A DNA stretch of 64,000 nucleotides from Dyella flagellata (GTDB lineage: Bacteria > Pseudomonadota > Gammaproteobacteria > Xanthomonadales > Rhodanobacteraceae). Under the pieces are notes generated by a model. The model did no database searches and had not been told where the DNA came from. It saw only the letters and a list, made by a program, of their open reading frames with translations. Below, piece by piece: positions 28,484-35,873 of the stretch. The position numbers and the translations under genes are program-made. How positions within the stretch are numbered: the first letter of the stretch is position 1; every line of letters begins with the position of its first letter. The stretch is from assembly GCF_030160275.1 (NCBI RefSeq), contig NZ_BSOA01000014.1:1-64000 (forward strand). The letters are read 5' to 3'.

Positions 28484-28507
28484 GGCGGCCGCATGCGTGC
28501 GGCCGCC
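28484..28507. repeat. Perfect GC-rich hairpin in the leader of the BNR/CBM gene
   Basis: A 10-bp perfect stem (28484-28493 with 28498-28507, loop TGCG) stands between the terminator and the AGGGG ribosome site of the gene at 28529. It may control read-through or shield the 5' end. Confidence 0.6.
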
Positions 28508-28528
28508 ACTTTTCCCAGGGGATGTTTC

Positions 28529-30106
28529 ATGCGCCGAACGCCATGCTATCCACGTACCGTGTGCCTGCTGCTAGCCATGGCCGCCACGCATGCCGCGTGC
28601 GCGCAGGAGCAAGCACCAGACGTGGCCAGCGGCGAGTTTCTCGCCAACGGTACGGGCTACGCTTCGGTCGTACAGCTGTCGCAACTTACCGACGCGGATG
28701 CGGGTGGACGTCTATTGCTTACGTTCGAACAGAGCGGCATGGCCGGGCTGCCACTGTACGTAAGCGACGACCATGGCAAGTCCTGGCACTACATGCAAAA
28801 CGTCGTCGATCAGGAGCACGCCGGCGAGCCGGCCTGGCAGCTGCGCTGGCAGCCGAATATTTCTGAGCTGGACAGGGATAGTGGTGATCTGAAACGCGGC
28901 ACATTGTTGTTGGCCGCCAACGCCACCCGTAATGATGCCAAGGGACATGTGATTGAGGAGGATCTCCAGCTCTACACCTCCATCGACCAGGGCAAGACCT
29001 GGCATTACCGCAGTTCCATCGTGCGCGGTGGCGGCCATCCCGAGGACAAGGACAACCACGGCGTGTGGGAGCCGAATGTCCACGTCCTCGATGACGGCCG
29101 GATGATCGTCTATTACTCCAGCGAGCAGCATAAAGACCAGGGCTTCAATCAAATTCTCGCGCACAAGCTGTCCCGTGACGGCGGCAAGACCTGGGGCGCG
29201 GAAGCGATGGATGTTGGCGTGCCCGGCGGCGTGGAGCGTCCCGGCATGGCGGTCGTGACGCGCCTGCCAGACCGCCGCTACGTGATGAACTTCGAGGACA
29301 TCGACGGTCCTGAGAACGGCAAGATCCATCTGAAGTTCAGCGCCGATGGCCTCGACTTCGGCGACCCTGCCAACCGCGGCATCCCGGTGCAGACCGAAGG
29401 GAGCGCATGGCCGGCTGCGTGCCCGGTGGTGAGCTGGTTCCCAGTGGGCGGGGCGCAGGGCGTGATCGTGGTATCCGGCGAACGCGCCGGTGGCAATGGC
29501 GATGCGGCCGGACGCAGCCTGTACTGGAACAACAACGGTGGCAAGGGACCGTGGTGGGAAGTGCCCGCTCCGGTGCAAAAGATCACCGGCAATATCCACG
29601 CGGGATGGACACAGGCGTTGCTGCTGCAGCAGGACGGCAAGTTCCTGCACATCACCTCGTCGTCATCTACCGATTTGCAGCGTGGCTGGAAGGCCGCCTA
29701 CAACGTGATGCTGTACGCGAGTGCATCGCTCAATTTCAACCGCTATGAAGCTGAGGATGCCGCACGCACGGACGCTGTGGTGGTCGGTAATCCGCGCGCG
29801 TCGAATCGGCGCATGGCGCGTATCGCGGCGGGGCCTTACGGCAAGCTGCAGTTTGACATCCACCGCGATCATGGTGGCACGCACGTGTTGCGCTTGCGCT
29901 ATGAAGACGTGGGATTGACGGCTACGCCGAGGATCAACGTCAATGGAACACCTGTCGCCGCCGGTATCGGCAAGGCGGATGGTGATAGCGGCTGGGAGGT
30001 GATGGACGTAAGTGCCGAGCTGAAGGATGGCGACAATACGATTGTGATCGGCGGTGCGGAACATGCTTACGATCTGGATTACGTCGAGATCGATCCGGCA
30101 CGATAA
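28529..30106 (+). CDS. Secreted BNR/sialidase-fold protein with C-terminal carbohydrate-binding module
   Basis: This 525-residue exported protein has a signal peptide (CLLLAMAATHAACA). Its beta-propeller has Asp-box-like motifs (VSDDHGKSWHY, SIDQGKTWHY, SRDGGKTWGA), and its C-terminal module of about 120 residues, starting YEAEDAARTDA, has the CBM6/CBM35 sandwich pattern and ends GGAEHAYDLDYVEID. The propeller may be an exo-glycosidase of GH93 or a related type, but the substrate is unknown. The ATG at 28529 has AGGGG 8 bases upstream; an extension to 28460 runs through the terminator and is rejected. Confidence 0.8.
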   Translation: MRRTPCYPRTVCLLLAMAATHAACAQEQAPDVASGEFLANGTGYASVVQLSQLTDADAGGRLLLTFEQSGMAGLPLYVSDDHGKSWHYMQNVVDQEHAGEPAWQLRWQPNISELDRDSGDLKRGTLLLAANATRNDAKGHVIEEDLQLYTSIDQGKTWHYRSSIVRGGGHPEDKDNHGVWEPNVHVLDDGRMIVYYSSEQHKDQGFNQILAHKLSRDGGKTWGAEAMDVGVPGGVERPGMAVVTRLPDRRYVMNFEDIDGPENGKIHLKFSADGLDFGDPANRGIPVQTEGSAWPAACPVVSWFPVGGAQGVIVVSGERAGGNGDAAGRSLYWNNNGGKGPWWEVPAPVQKITGNIHAGWTQALLLQQDGKFLHITSSSSTDLQRGWKAAYNVMLYASASLNFNRYEAEDAARTDAVVVGNPRASNRRMARIAAGPYGKLQFDIHRDHGGTHVLRLRYEDVGLTATPRINVNGTPVAAGIGKADGDSGWEVMDVSAELKDGDNTIVIGGAEHAYDLDYVEIDPAR

Positions 30107-30111
30107 CGCGC

Positions 30112-30145
30112 CACGTAGGCTGGAATTGTCATCCAAGCCTACGTG
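30112..30145. repeat. Type A palindromic repeat (variant copy)
   Basis: A hairpin of about 13 bp with one bulged base, built from the GTAGGCTGG...CCAGCCTAC-like core shared with copies at 35018, 45032 and 49692. It stands between the convergent BNR/CBM and GntR genes. Confidence 0.7.
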
Positions 30146-30167
30146 TCATCCATTAGCCATCGTTTGC

Positions 30168-30950
30168 TCAGGCTTTGCGACGCTTGTTGCTCAGGTTTTC
30201 CTTGGTGTCCGCGATCACCTTGAGCATGGCCTTGTGCGCCCCGTCCGGATCCTTTTCGCGGATGGCCTGCAGCACCGAACGATGTTGCGGGAGCGAATAT
30301 TTGAAATTGGCGGCGGTGTGCGCCGACATCGTGAAGTAGCTGCTGAGCGCCGTTTCGATCACCGAGAACAGCGAGATCAGCAGTTCGTTGCCAGTGGCGG
30401 CGAGTATCGCCTCGTGGAAGTCGATGTCGGCGGTGGTCCAAGATTCCGGATCGTGTGACGCTTCCATCGCATCGAACGCGACCTGCATCCGCTTCAGTTG
30501 CGTGACGGATCGATGCCGTGCAGCGCTCGCGGCGGCGGCTGGCTCGATGATTTCGCGCATTTCCGACAGCTTCTGCACGAAATCGGCGGTGGGCATCGAG
30601 GCGCAGCGCCAGGCGAGCACATCGGCGTCCAGTTGGCTCCAGAAGCGCGCATCGCGCACGCGGGTGCCGACCTTGGGGCGGGCTTCCACCAGGCCCTTGG
30701 CCGAGAGCACCTTCATCGCCTCGCGCAGCGAGGTGCGGCTCACGTCCATTTCTTCGGCCATGGTCGCTTCGGGCGGTAGCACTTCGCCCTGTTTGATTGC
30801 GCCGCTTACGATGCGTTGCCCCAGGACCTGCACCACGTGCCCGTGCAGGTTGCGTGCGGCCATGGGGCCGGCGCCGTTGCGCAAGCGCCGTGAAAGCGTA
30901 GGACGGGCGGTCTTGGTGGCGCCATCCCTGCCGCTTCGAAAAGATGCCAT
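30168..30950 (-). CDS. FadR/GntR-family repressor, paralogue of the local DgoR
   Basis: This 260-residue winged-helix plus FCD regulator is strikingly similar to the dgoR product. ARNLHGHVVQVLGQRIVSGA, AEEMDVSRTSLREAMKVLSAKGLVEARPKVGTRVRDARFWSQLDADVLAWRCASMP and the metal site ADIDFHEAILAATGNELL align throughout. A strong GAAGGAGA lies 7 bases before the ATG at 30950, so the 30-residue basic N-terminal extension appears genuine. It closes the carbohydrate locus, and its target could be the galM and TonB-receptor promoters. Confidence 0.88.
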   Translation of the reverse strand: MASFRSGRDGATKTARPTLSRRLRNGAGPMAARNLHGHVVQVLGQRIVSGAIKQGEVLPPEATMAEEMDVSRTSLREAMKVLSAKGLVEARPKVGTRVRDARFWSQLDADVLAWRCASMPTADFVQKLSEMREIIEPAAAASAARHRSVTQLKRMQVAFDAMEASHDPESWTTADIDFHEAILAATGNELLISLFSVIETALSSYFTMSAHTAANFKYSLPQHRSVLQAIREKDPDGAHKAMLKVIADTKENLSNKRRKA

Positions 30951-31175
30951 GCAGCCGTCTCCTTCAATATCACCCCAAGAAAAGACCCGCCGAATAGAAA
31001 ACCTGATCGTTCACTAATCGGAGCGGGGCAATGTGGATCTGCGGCGCTCATCAACGCGCTCTGGGAAATGATGCCACGTTTCAGGGAGGTGACTAGAGGT
31101 CACGCACAGACAGGGAGGTTTTGCCTCGTGCTAATCGTCGTTGCGACGGCGCCGATCCAGCCCCACGGCCCATGT

Positions 31176-32078
31176 TCAGGTGTGATGGCTGCCCGCCCGG
31201 ACACGTCCAGGGCAAATACCGCTTACGCGTTTGAAAAGGCGTCGGAAGGCAGCCTCGCTGCTATAGCCCAGGCGCTCGGCGATCGACGCCACCGACAATT
31301 CGGGGTCATGCAGCAGGCGCTCGGCAACGTTGACGCGCCACTGCGTGACGTACTGCATGGGCGGTACGTTCATCAGTTGCGTGAAGCGCTCGGCAAAGGC
31401 CGAGCGCGACATGCAGGCCAGCGCAGCCATGTTCTCAATCGTCCATGGGTGTCCAGGCTCCTGGTGCACAGCTTGCAGCGATTTGCAGATGCGGCTGTCA
31501 GCCAGGGAGGCGAACAGGCCTTGCTGTTCGGCATGGCGATGGGCGTAATCGCATACGGCGAGGGTGAACAGCGTATCGGCGAGCTTGTTCAGCAATACTT
31601 TGCGGCCAGGTACCTCGGATTTTGCGATCTCGACCATCATCGTCGACAGATGGCGGAACAAACTGTGGGCTTGCGCGTCGCGCACTACGAAGCATGCCGG
31701 CAGGGCACGGCTGAGCGGGTGGCGGGTATGGCTGGGGTAACGAAGCTCGCCGCAGATCAGGCTGGTGGCGATATCGGCCGTGGTGTCACGGGCGCGCAGC
31801 CGATGCGGGTCTCCATGGGCGAACACCACCAGGTCCCCGGCTTGCAGGTGCCAGTTTTCCGTAAGCACCTCGCTTTCGATCAGGCATTCGCCCGAGCCGA
31901 CCAGATGGAACAGGCCATGGCCATTGCGGGTGGCGTCGGCGAACCAGGAGCCGCAGAACTCGGGCTCCGCCACCACTTCGACGCGCAGCAGCGACTGATT
32001 GAGTAGGGCTTCCAGGGCCGGCGCCACGGAAGGTGGATCGACCGCGTTGGGCAGTCTGGCGTAAGCATCGACGTGCAT
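31176..32078 (-). CDS. AraC-family transcriptional regulator with cupin-type sensor domain
   Basis: This 300-residue regulator has an N-terminal cupin domain (about residues 10-190, with FHLVGSGECLIES and GDLVVFAHGDPHRL) and two C-terminal helix-turn-helix motifs (WTIENMAALACMSRSAFAERFTQ and ELSVASIAERLGYSSEAAFRRLFKR). The family often senses small organic ligands. The ATG at 32078 is preferred, because AAGGAA is 9 bases upstream; an in-frame GTG lies 3 codons earlier. No target is evident. It is adjacent to, and in the same direction as, the bufferin-like operon but separated by a palindromic repeat. Confidence 0.86.
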   Translation of the reverse strand: MHVDAYARLPNAVDPPSVAPALEALLNQSLLRVEVVAEPEFCGSWFADATRNGHGLFHLVGSGECLIESEVLTENWHLQAGDLVVFAHGDPHRLRARDTTADIATSLICGELRYPSHTRHPLSRALPACFVVRDAQAHSLFRHLSTMMVEIAKSEVPGRKVLLNKLADTLFTLAVCDYAHRHAEQQGLFASLADSRICKSLQAVHQEPGHPWTIENMAALACMSRSAFAERFTQLMNVPPMQYVTQWRVNVAERLLHDPELSVASIAERLGYSSEAAFRRLFKRVSGICPGRVRAGSHHT

Positions 32079-32145
32079 GGATTTCACTTCCTTGGACTGT
32101 GCTTTGCCAGTTCTTCGGCGGGAAGTCGACGCCGGTTACATACCC

Positions 32146-32187
32146 CAGTGCGGTGACGGGACGTGGAATAGATCAGAGCATCCCTAG
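32146..32187. repeat. Type B repeat; supplies the 3' end of the DUF2063 gene
   Basis: These 42 bases match 35831-35873 with a single 1-base difference in length. Bases 32165-32187 are the conserved 23-bp end of the family. The DUF2063 coding sequence runs into it, and the stop codon (TAG on the minus strand) and last residues GML lie inside the repeat. Confidence 0.85.
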
Positions 32188-32958
32188 CGTCCAGCCACGA
32201 ATCAGTCCTGCTGCCAGCCAAGCCTGCAGCAGCGCGACCATGTGCGGAATGGCGGCCGTGCCGCCGTGATGGGCCGCCATCCATTCGCACAAGGCGGCAA
32301 ACGTTTCGCCGCGGATGGCGGCACTCAGCACCTGCCATTCCTTTTCGTCCAGGCACCGGTAGTGCACGGTGGTGTCCTTACGCCATACCAAGATCTGTCG
32401 CGCCTGAGCGAATTTGCGTAGGCGCGGACGCGGCTGGTCTTGGTCCGCGGCACGGCGAAAGGCCTCGGCGTTGCAGCGGCAGTCCAGCACATGCAGATTC
32501 CGCTGCCATGAAAGTTGCAGCCGCGGCCAGGCATCGGGCGGCACGGCGGCAAGATCGGCGGCGCTGACGCTGGCTTCATCGGCGGCGTCGAAGGCCACCG
32601 AAATCGCCCAATCCAAGCGTGCCATGTCCGCGAAATGGGGCCGCTCGCGCCAGGGATGGGCGTAGTCGAGAAAAGCGGCAAGACCGGCGCCGTACCAGCG
32701 AATGTTGTAGTGCTCCGAAGGGTGCGCGCAGATGTATTTGTCCAGCATGCCCCCGAAACGCGCCCCGGCCATGCTGCGCAGCCCCGCGAATTCGGCTTGC
32801 AAGGCATCACGCAGGCGAGCACGGTAGCCGTGTCGGTACACCTCCAGGCGGCTGCGGGCGTCGGCCACGCCGCCGTCGCGAAGGATCGGCGGCGGCTGCG
32901 CCTTTTCCGCCAGCACGGCCTGCAGCATCTGCTGCTGCGTGGCTTGCAGCGATCTCAT
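32173..32958 (-). CDS. DUF2063 family partner protein of the MNIO enzyme (BufC/HvfC-like)
   Basis: This 261-residue protein matches DUF2063: N-terminal helical region (LEVYRHGYRARLRDALQAEFAGLRSMAG..F, Y...HPS), then ADMARLDWAISVAFDA. DUF2063 proteins are the usual partner of DUF692 enzymes and are thought to bind and present the precursor peptide. The start overlaps the DUF692 stop (ATGA), so the pair is coupled. The C-terminal GML and stop come from a dispersed repeat, so the original C-terminus has probably been altered by a few residues. Confidence 0.88.
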   Translation of the reverse strand: MRSLQATQQQMLQAVLAEKAQPPPILRDGGVADARSRLEVYRHGYRARLRDALQAEFAGLRSMAGARFGGMLDKYICAHPSEHYNIRWYGAGLAAFLDYAHPWRERPHFADMARLDWAISVAFDAADEASVSAADLAAVPPDAWPRLQLSWQRNLHVLDCRCNAEAFRRAADQDQPRPRLRKFAQARQILVWRKDTTVHYRCLDEKEWQVLSAAIRGETFAALCEWMAAHHGGTAAIPHMVALLQAWLAAGLIRGWTLGML

Positions 32959-33812
32959 GCAGCGTCTCGCAGTAGCGGTTCGGCTAGCATGCGCGCATGT
33001 TCCAGTTCCGCGATCAACTCGGCTAGCGGTGGGAAGTGATCATCGCGTTCGATCATCGTCGATACCAGGCCGAAGCGCCGCACGGCTTCGGCGTAGAGGT
33101 CCCACACCGCGTTGGAAACCGGCGCGTCATGGGTATCGATGATCAAGCGTTCACCTTGCTCGTAACCGGCCAGATGAAACTGCTGCACGCGCGAAACCGG
33201 AATGCCGCGCAGGTAATCCAGCGCCGAAAAGCCATGGTTCATCGCGCTGACATGCACGTTGTTGATGTCCAGCAAGATCAGGCAATCGGCGCCTGCGGCC
33301 ACTTCGGCCAGAAACTCCCACTCGCTCAGCTGCGAATCGGCGTAGCTGATGTAGCTAGACACATTTTCGAGCAGGATGCGGCGTTTGAGCCGGTCCTGCA
33401 CCTGCCGTACGCGGGTCACCACGTGGGCGAGTGCTTCCTCGGTATAGGGCAGAGGCATCAGGTCGTGCAGATTCACACCTTGCACGCCGGTCCAGCAAAG
33501 GTGGTCGGAAACCCAGGCCGGTTCGATGCGCCGGGCCAGGGCGGCAAGCCGGGCAAGGTAGTCGTCGTCCAGCGGATCGGTGCTGCCGATCGACATCGAC
33601 ACGCCATGCATCACCAGCGGAAAGCGCTCGCGAAATCGGTCCAGCCAGGTCAGCGGCAAGCCGCCATGCACCATGTAATTTTCAGAAACAATTTCCAGCC
33701 AGTCGACACCGGGCGGTTGGGCAAGCAACGCTTCGTAATGTTCAACGCGCAGGCCCAATCCATAGCCTAGGTAGGGCACGGCGTCGGAGCGCTCGGCCGA
33801 TTGCAGGGCCAT
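32955..33812 (-). CDS. DUF692 multinuclear iron oxidative enzyme (MNIO; BufB/HvfB/MbnB family)
   Basis: This 285-residue TIM-barrel protein of the DUF692/MNIO family has metal-ligand type residues in conserved places: SENYM (about 43-47), His69 in MHGVSMSIGS, SDHLCW (Asp103, His104), LLENVSSY (Glu149), LLDINNVHVSAMNHG (Asp182, Asn185, His187), FHLAGY (His213) and IDTHDAPV (Asp226, His228). Characterised members modify cysteines in ribosomal peptides: MbnB makes oxazolone/thioamide, and bufferin enzymes make thiooxazole. It lies 60 bp after the Cys-rich precursor gene and overlaps the DUF2063 gene. AGGAGAG precedes the ATG. Confidence 0.93.
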   Translation of the reverse strand: MALQSAERSDAVPYLGYGLGLRVEHYEALLAQPPGVDWLEIVSENYMVHGGLPLTWLDRFRERFPLVMHGVSMSIGSTDPLDDDYLARLAALARRIEPAWVSDHLCWTGVQGVNLHDLMPLPYTEEALAHVVTRVRQVQDRLKRRILLENVSSYISYADSQLSEWEFLAEVAAGADCLILLDINNVHVSAMNHGFSALDYLRGIPVSRVQQFHLAGYEQGERLIIDTHDAPVSNAVWDLYAEAVRRFGLVSTMIERDDHFPPLAELIAELEHARMLAEPLLRDAA

Positions 33813-33872
33813 GACGAGACTCTCCTGGATAGAAGGTGGGATGCACGCCGTGCGTGCACCCCACGGTTTACA

Positions 33873-34145
33873 TTACTTCGCCTTGGCTTCGGCCTGTGCT
33901 TTGGTGCAGTCAGCCTGCGTCTTCTGCATGGTGAAACCCTGGCCCTTGCACGAGTTCTGTCCCTTGCAGGAGTTGCTGGCCTGCTTGCACGCACCCTGGC
34001 CTTTGCAAGAGCTGGAATTGACGCACTTGACCTGGGCTTGATCGCCGGCGGGGGCGCCAACAGGCGCGGCGGAAACCGTTGCGGCAGCGAACAAACCGGC
34101 GACCAGCACGGCCATGGCGCTTGCATTGACTGTCTTGACGTTCAT
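33873..34145 (-). CDS. Bufferin-like Cys-rich RiPP precursor with signal peptide
   Basis: This 90-residue protein has a Sec-type signal peptide (AMAVLVAGLFAAATVSA, cleavage near Ala26-Ala27) rather than a typical RiPP leader. Its core has six cysteines (41, 47, 53, 60, 66, 80), three of them in repeated SCKGQ units (46-50, 59-63, 65-69). SCKGQNSCKGQGF is the hallmark of the BufA2-type precursor next to DUF692 genes. Those I know bind copper after thiooxazole formation. GGAGCG stands upstream of the ATG at 34145; a frame extending to 34358 has no sensible start. It is first in the bufA-B-C-like operon. Confidence 0.9.
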   Translation of the reverse strand: MNVKTVNASAMAVLVAGLFAAATVSAAPVGAPAGDQAQVKCVNSSSCKGQGACKQASNSCKGQNSCKGQGFTMQKTQADCTKAQAEAKAK

Positions 34146-34388
34146 ATCTATCGCTCCAAGTTTTGTGGGGCGCCGCAGGGCGGCACAGGCATACTTGTCC
34201 AGTGCCATGGGGCGAATCCGGACAAGGCAATTGTGCTGCTTTGCTCCATGGGTCGCTGCACCCGTGCATCCTGCATTTATGCCCAACAGTCCGGCGGATG
34301 CCAGGCAAGAAACTCTGGACGCCTGGACATGGTGGTCATGGATGAGCCCCCGCATCATGCGCTTACTTCACGAGTGGGAATATATGCA

Positions 34389-34850
34389 ATGCGTCATTAC
34401 CTGGCGACGACTGCCTCGCGTCTGCTTGGCTTCCTGCATGCGGGAAGCTGGCTGGGGCCTCTGGTGATAAGGCTGGTATTCGGCTATTTCTGGCTGGAGA
34501 CCGGCATCGCCAAGGTGCAGAACCTGGATGGCTTTACCCAGCGCTTCATCGGTTGGGGCATTCCTCATCCCGCGCTCAATGCAGCCTTGTCGGCTTGGAC
34601 CGAACTGGTCGGCGGCCTGTTGCTGATGCTTGGACTGTTCACGCGCCTGGTCAGCATCCCGATGATCGTCAACATGATCGTGGCCCTGGCGCTGGTGGTA
34701 TCGAGCCGCTTGATGGGCCTGGATGACTATGTAGAAGCTGACGAAGTGCTCTACATCACGATCTTCTTCTGGTTCCTGATCGCGGGGCCGGGCAAGGTCA
34801 GTCTGGATGCTCTGATCGCGCGCTGGCTGGGTATTCGTACGCGCGATTGA
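34389..34850 (+). CDS. DoxX family membrane protein (BufD/HvfD-like)
   Basis: This protein of about 153 residues has four predicted membrane helices and the DoxX pattern LVIRLVFGYFWLETGIAKVQNLDGF, GGLLLMLGLFTRL and a C-terminal FWFLIAGPGKVSLD. DoxX proteins often accompany DUF692-DUF2063 operons. Here the gene is divergent from the precursor gene instead of being in the operon, with 243 bp between starts. The ATG at 34389 is chosen because the DoxX domain begins there; in-frame sequence further upstream overlaps the precursor gene and is not DoxX-like. Redox or membrane partnering with the bufferin system is an inference from synteny. Confidence 0.85.
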   Translation: MRHYLATTASRLLGFLHAGSWLGPLVIRLVFGYFWLETGIAKVQNLDGFTQRFIGWGIPHPALNAALSAWTELVGGLLLMLGLFTRLVSIPMIVNMIVALALVVSSRLMGLDDYVEADEVLYITIFFWFLIAGPGKVSLDALIARWLGIRTRD

Positions 34851-35017
34851 CTGGCGTGGCCTGAGCTTGGGGCCAGTCCAGGCCTGGAGGCGACCGATAT
34901 GCCGTTGCGTGGCGCCTAAGGAACAAAAAAGGGCACTGTCGTTCCGCGGCAGTCTTAGGATGCCAAGACCGACTCCACGCGACAGCTTCTGGACGTCACA
35001 TTGGAGGGGTCTGGCAT

Positions 35018-35087
35018 GTAGGCTGGGATGACAATCCCAGCTTGTCATGCGGCATCCCGATGCTGGGACCCTCATGCCAGCCTACGT
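35018..35087. repeat. Type A palindromic repeat, long copy
   Basis: Outer arms GTAGGCTGG and CCAGCCTAC enclose a second GGGAT..ATCCC-type stem. It shares the core with 30112, 45032 and 49692. Bases 34851-35093 hold no gene; a 13-bp fragment of repeat family C is at 34986-34998. Confidence 0.8.
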
Positions 35088-35093
35088 GTTGCT

Positions 35094-35606
35094 CTAGTGC
35101 AGCATTCTGGAGTCGGGCGTGGCGAGGTACATGTCGAATTCGCCCTGCATGCTCGCCTGGGTGAAGCCCAGTTTCAGCAGCAGCGGACACATGAAATCCT
35201 GCAGCGATTTTTCGGCGCCATGGAAGAATTTTCCGTGGCCCTCCAGCTCCTCCAGCAACTCGTCGCCTCTGCCGCAGTAAAAGCTTTCCGCCCGATCGCG
35301 AAAGAATCTTTTGATCAGGAAGTCCCGGCGGGATTTGGCCTGGTCGAGCATGCTTATCAGTGTCGCCGGCACAAACGTGAGTCCGCTCAGGCGTGCAACA
35401 AGGTTATGCAGGCCCGCGGTAAAGGGCTCATCCGCCGGCACACAGTCCGCTTCTTCCGCCGCTGCCCGCGGGTGGCCCGGCGCAAGATCGATGCACGTAT
35501 TGGCGTTCGCGACTTCGTTCTCGAACGCTTGTACGAGATACATGACGGCGCCGTACTGGGCGCACAACTCTCTGAATTGCTCGTCGCGGTTCTCGATCAT
35601 GGGCAT
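35094..35606 (-). CDS. Hypothetical protein, helical
   Basis: This 170-residue soluble, mostly helical protein has a conserved-looking centre, SMLDQAKSRRDFLIKRFFRDRAESFYCGRGDELLEELEGH, and no signal peptide. The 'RDFL.KRFF' pattern is familiar from small uncharacterised bacterial proteins, but I cannot name a function. A second in-frame ATG lies two codons after the first. It lies between two palindromic repeats and looks like an isolated accessory gene. Confidence 0.6.
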   Translation of the reverse strand: MPMIENRDEQFRELCAQYGAVMYLVQAFENEVANANTCIDLAPGHPRAAAEEADCVPADEPFTAGLHNLVARLSGLTFVPATLISMLDQAKSRRDFLIKRFFRDRAESFYCGRGDELLEELEGHGKFFHGAEKSLQDFMCPLLLKLGFTQASMQGEFDMYLATPDSRMLH

Positions 35607-35759
35607 GATCTCTTCGTCAGGTCATCAAACGATCACCGGCGCCTGTGCTTGCGCCGCCCCGTGTCTCGCTTTATGCGAAGCAACCTGCGTGCCAAGTCCT
35701 GCCATTCACGCGACGGCGCTCGGCCCGTTCCTCAGTTCTTGCAGGGCGAAGTCAATGCA

Positions 35760-35873
35760 CTAGGGATGCTCTGATCTATTCCGCGTTCCTGGCATGACGT
35801 CCAGAAGGCCCGCAGGGCGTGTCGCGCATACAGTGCGGTGACGGGTACGTGGAATAGATCAGAGCATCCCTAG
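35760..35873. repeat. MITE-like element: 114 bp with 23-bp perfect terminal inverted repeats
   Basis: Ends at 35760-35782 and 35851-35873 are exact reverse complements of 23 bp, both ending in CTAG at the outer edge. The interior carries a copy of repeat family C (35795-35816) and the type B body GCGCATACAGTGCGGTGACG (from 35825). No coding sequence lies inside. The right end forms the last codons and stop of the LysE gene. Structure fits a miniature inverted-repeat element; no transposase is nearby. Confidence 0.75.

Noticed and set aside
34146-34388. ECF sigma factor promoter or gene for the bufferin-like operon
   Set aside because: I looked for an adjacent sigma/anti-sigma pair, usual for this system, and found none; no clear box could be aligned in the divergent region.
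35028-35774. 248-codon plus-strand frame ending in a type B repeat
   Set aside because: It overlaps the hypothetical gene at 35094-35606, whose composition is more protein-like, and passes through repeats. It happens also to end in GML because of the repeat, which is a coincidence of the same DNA read the other way.
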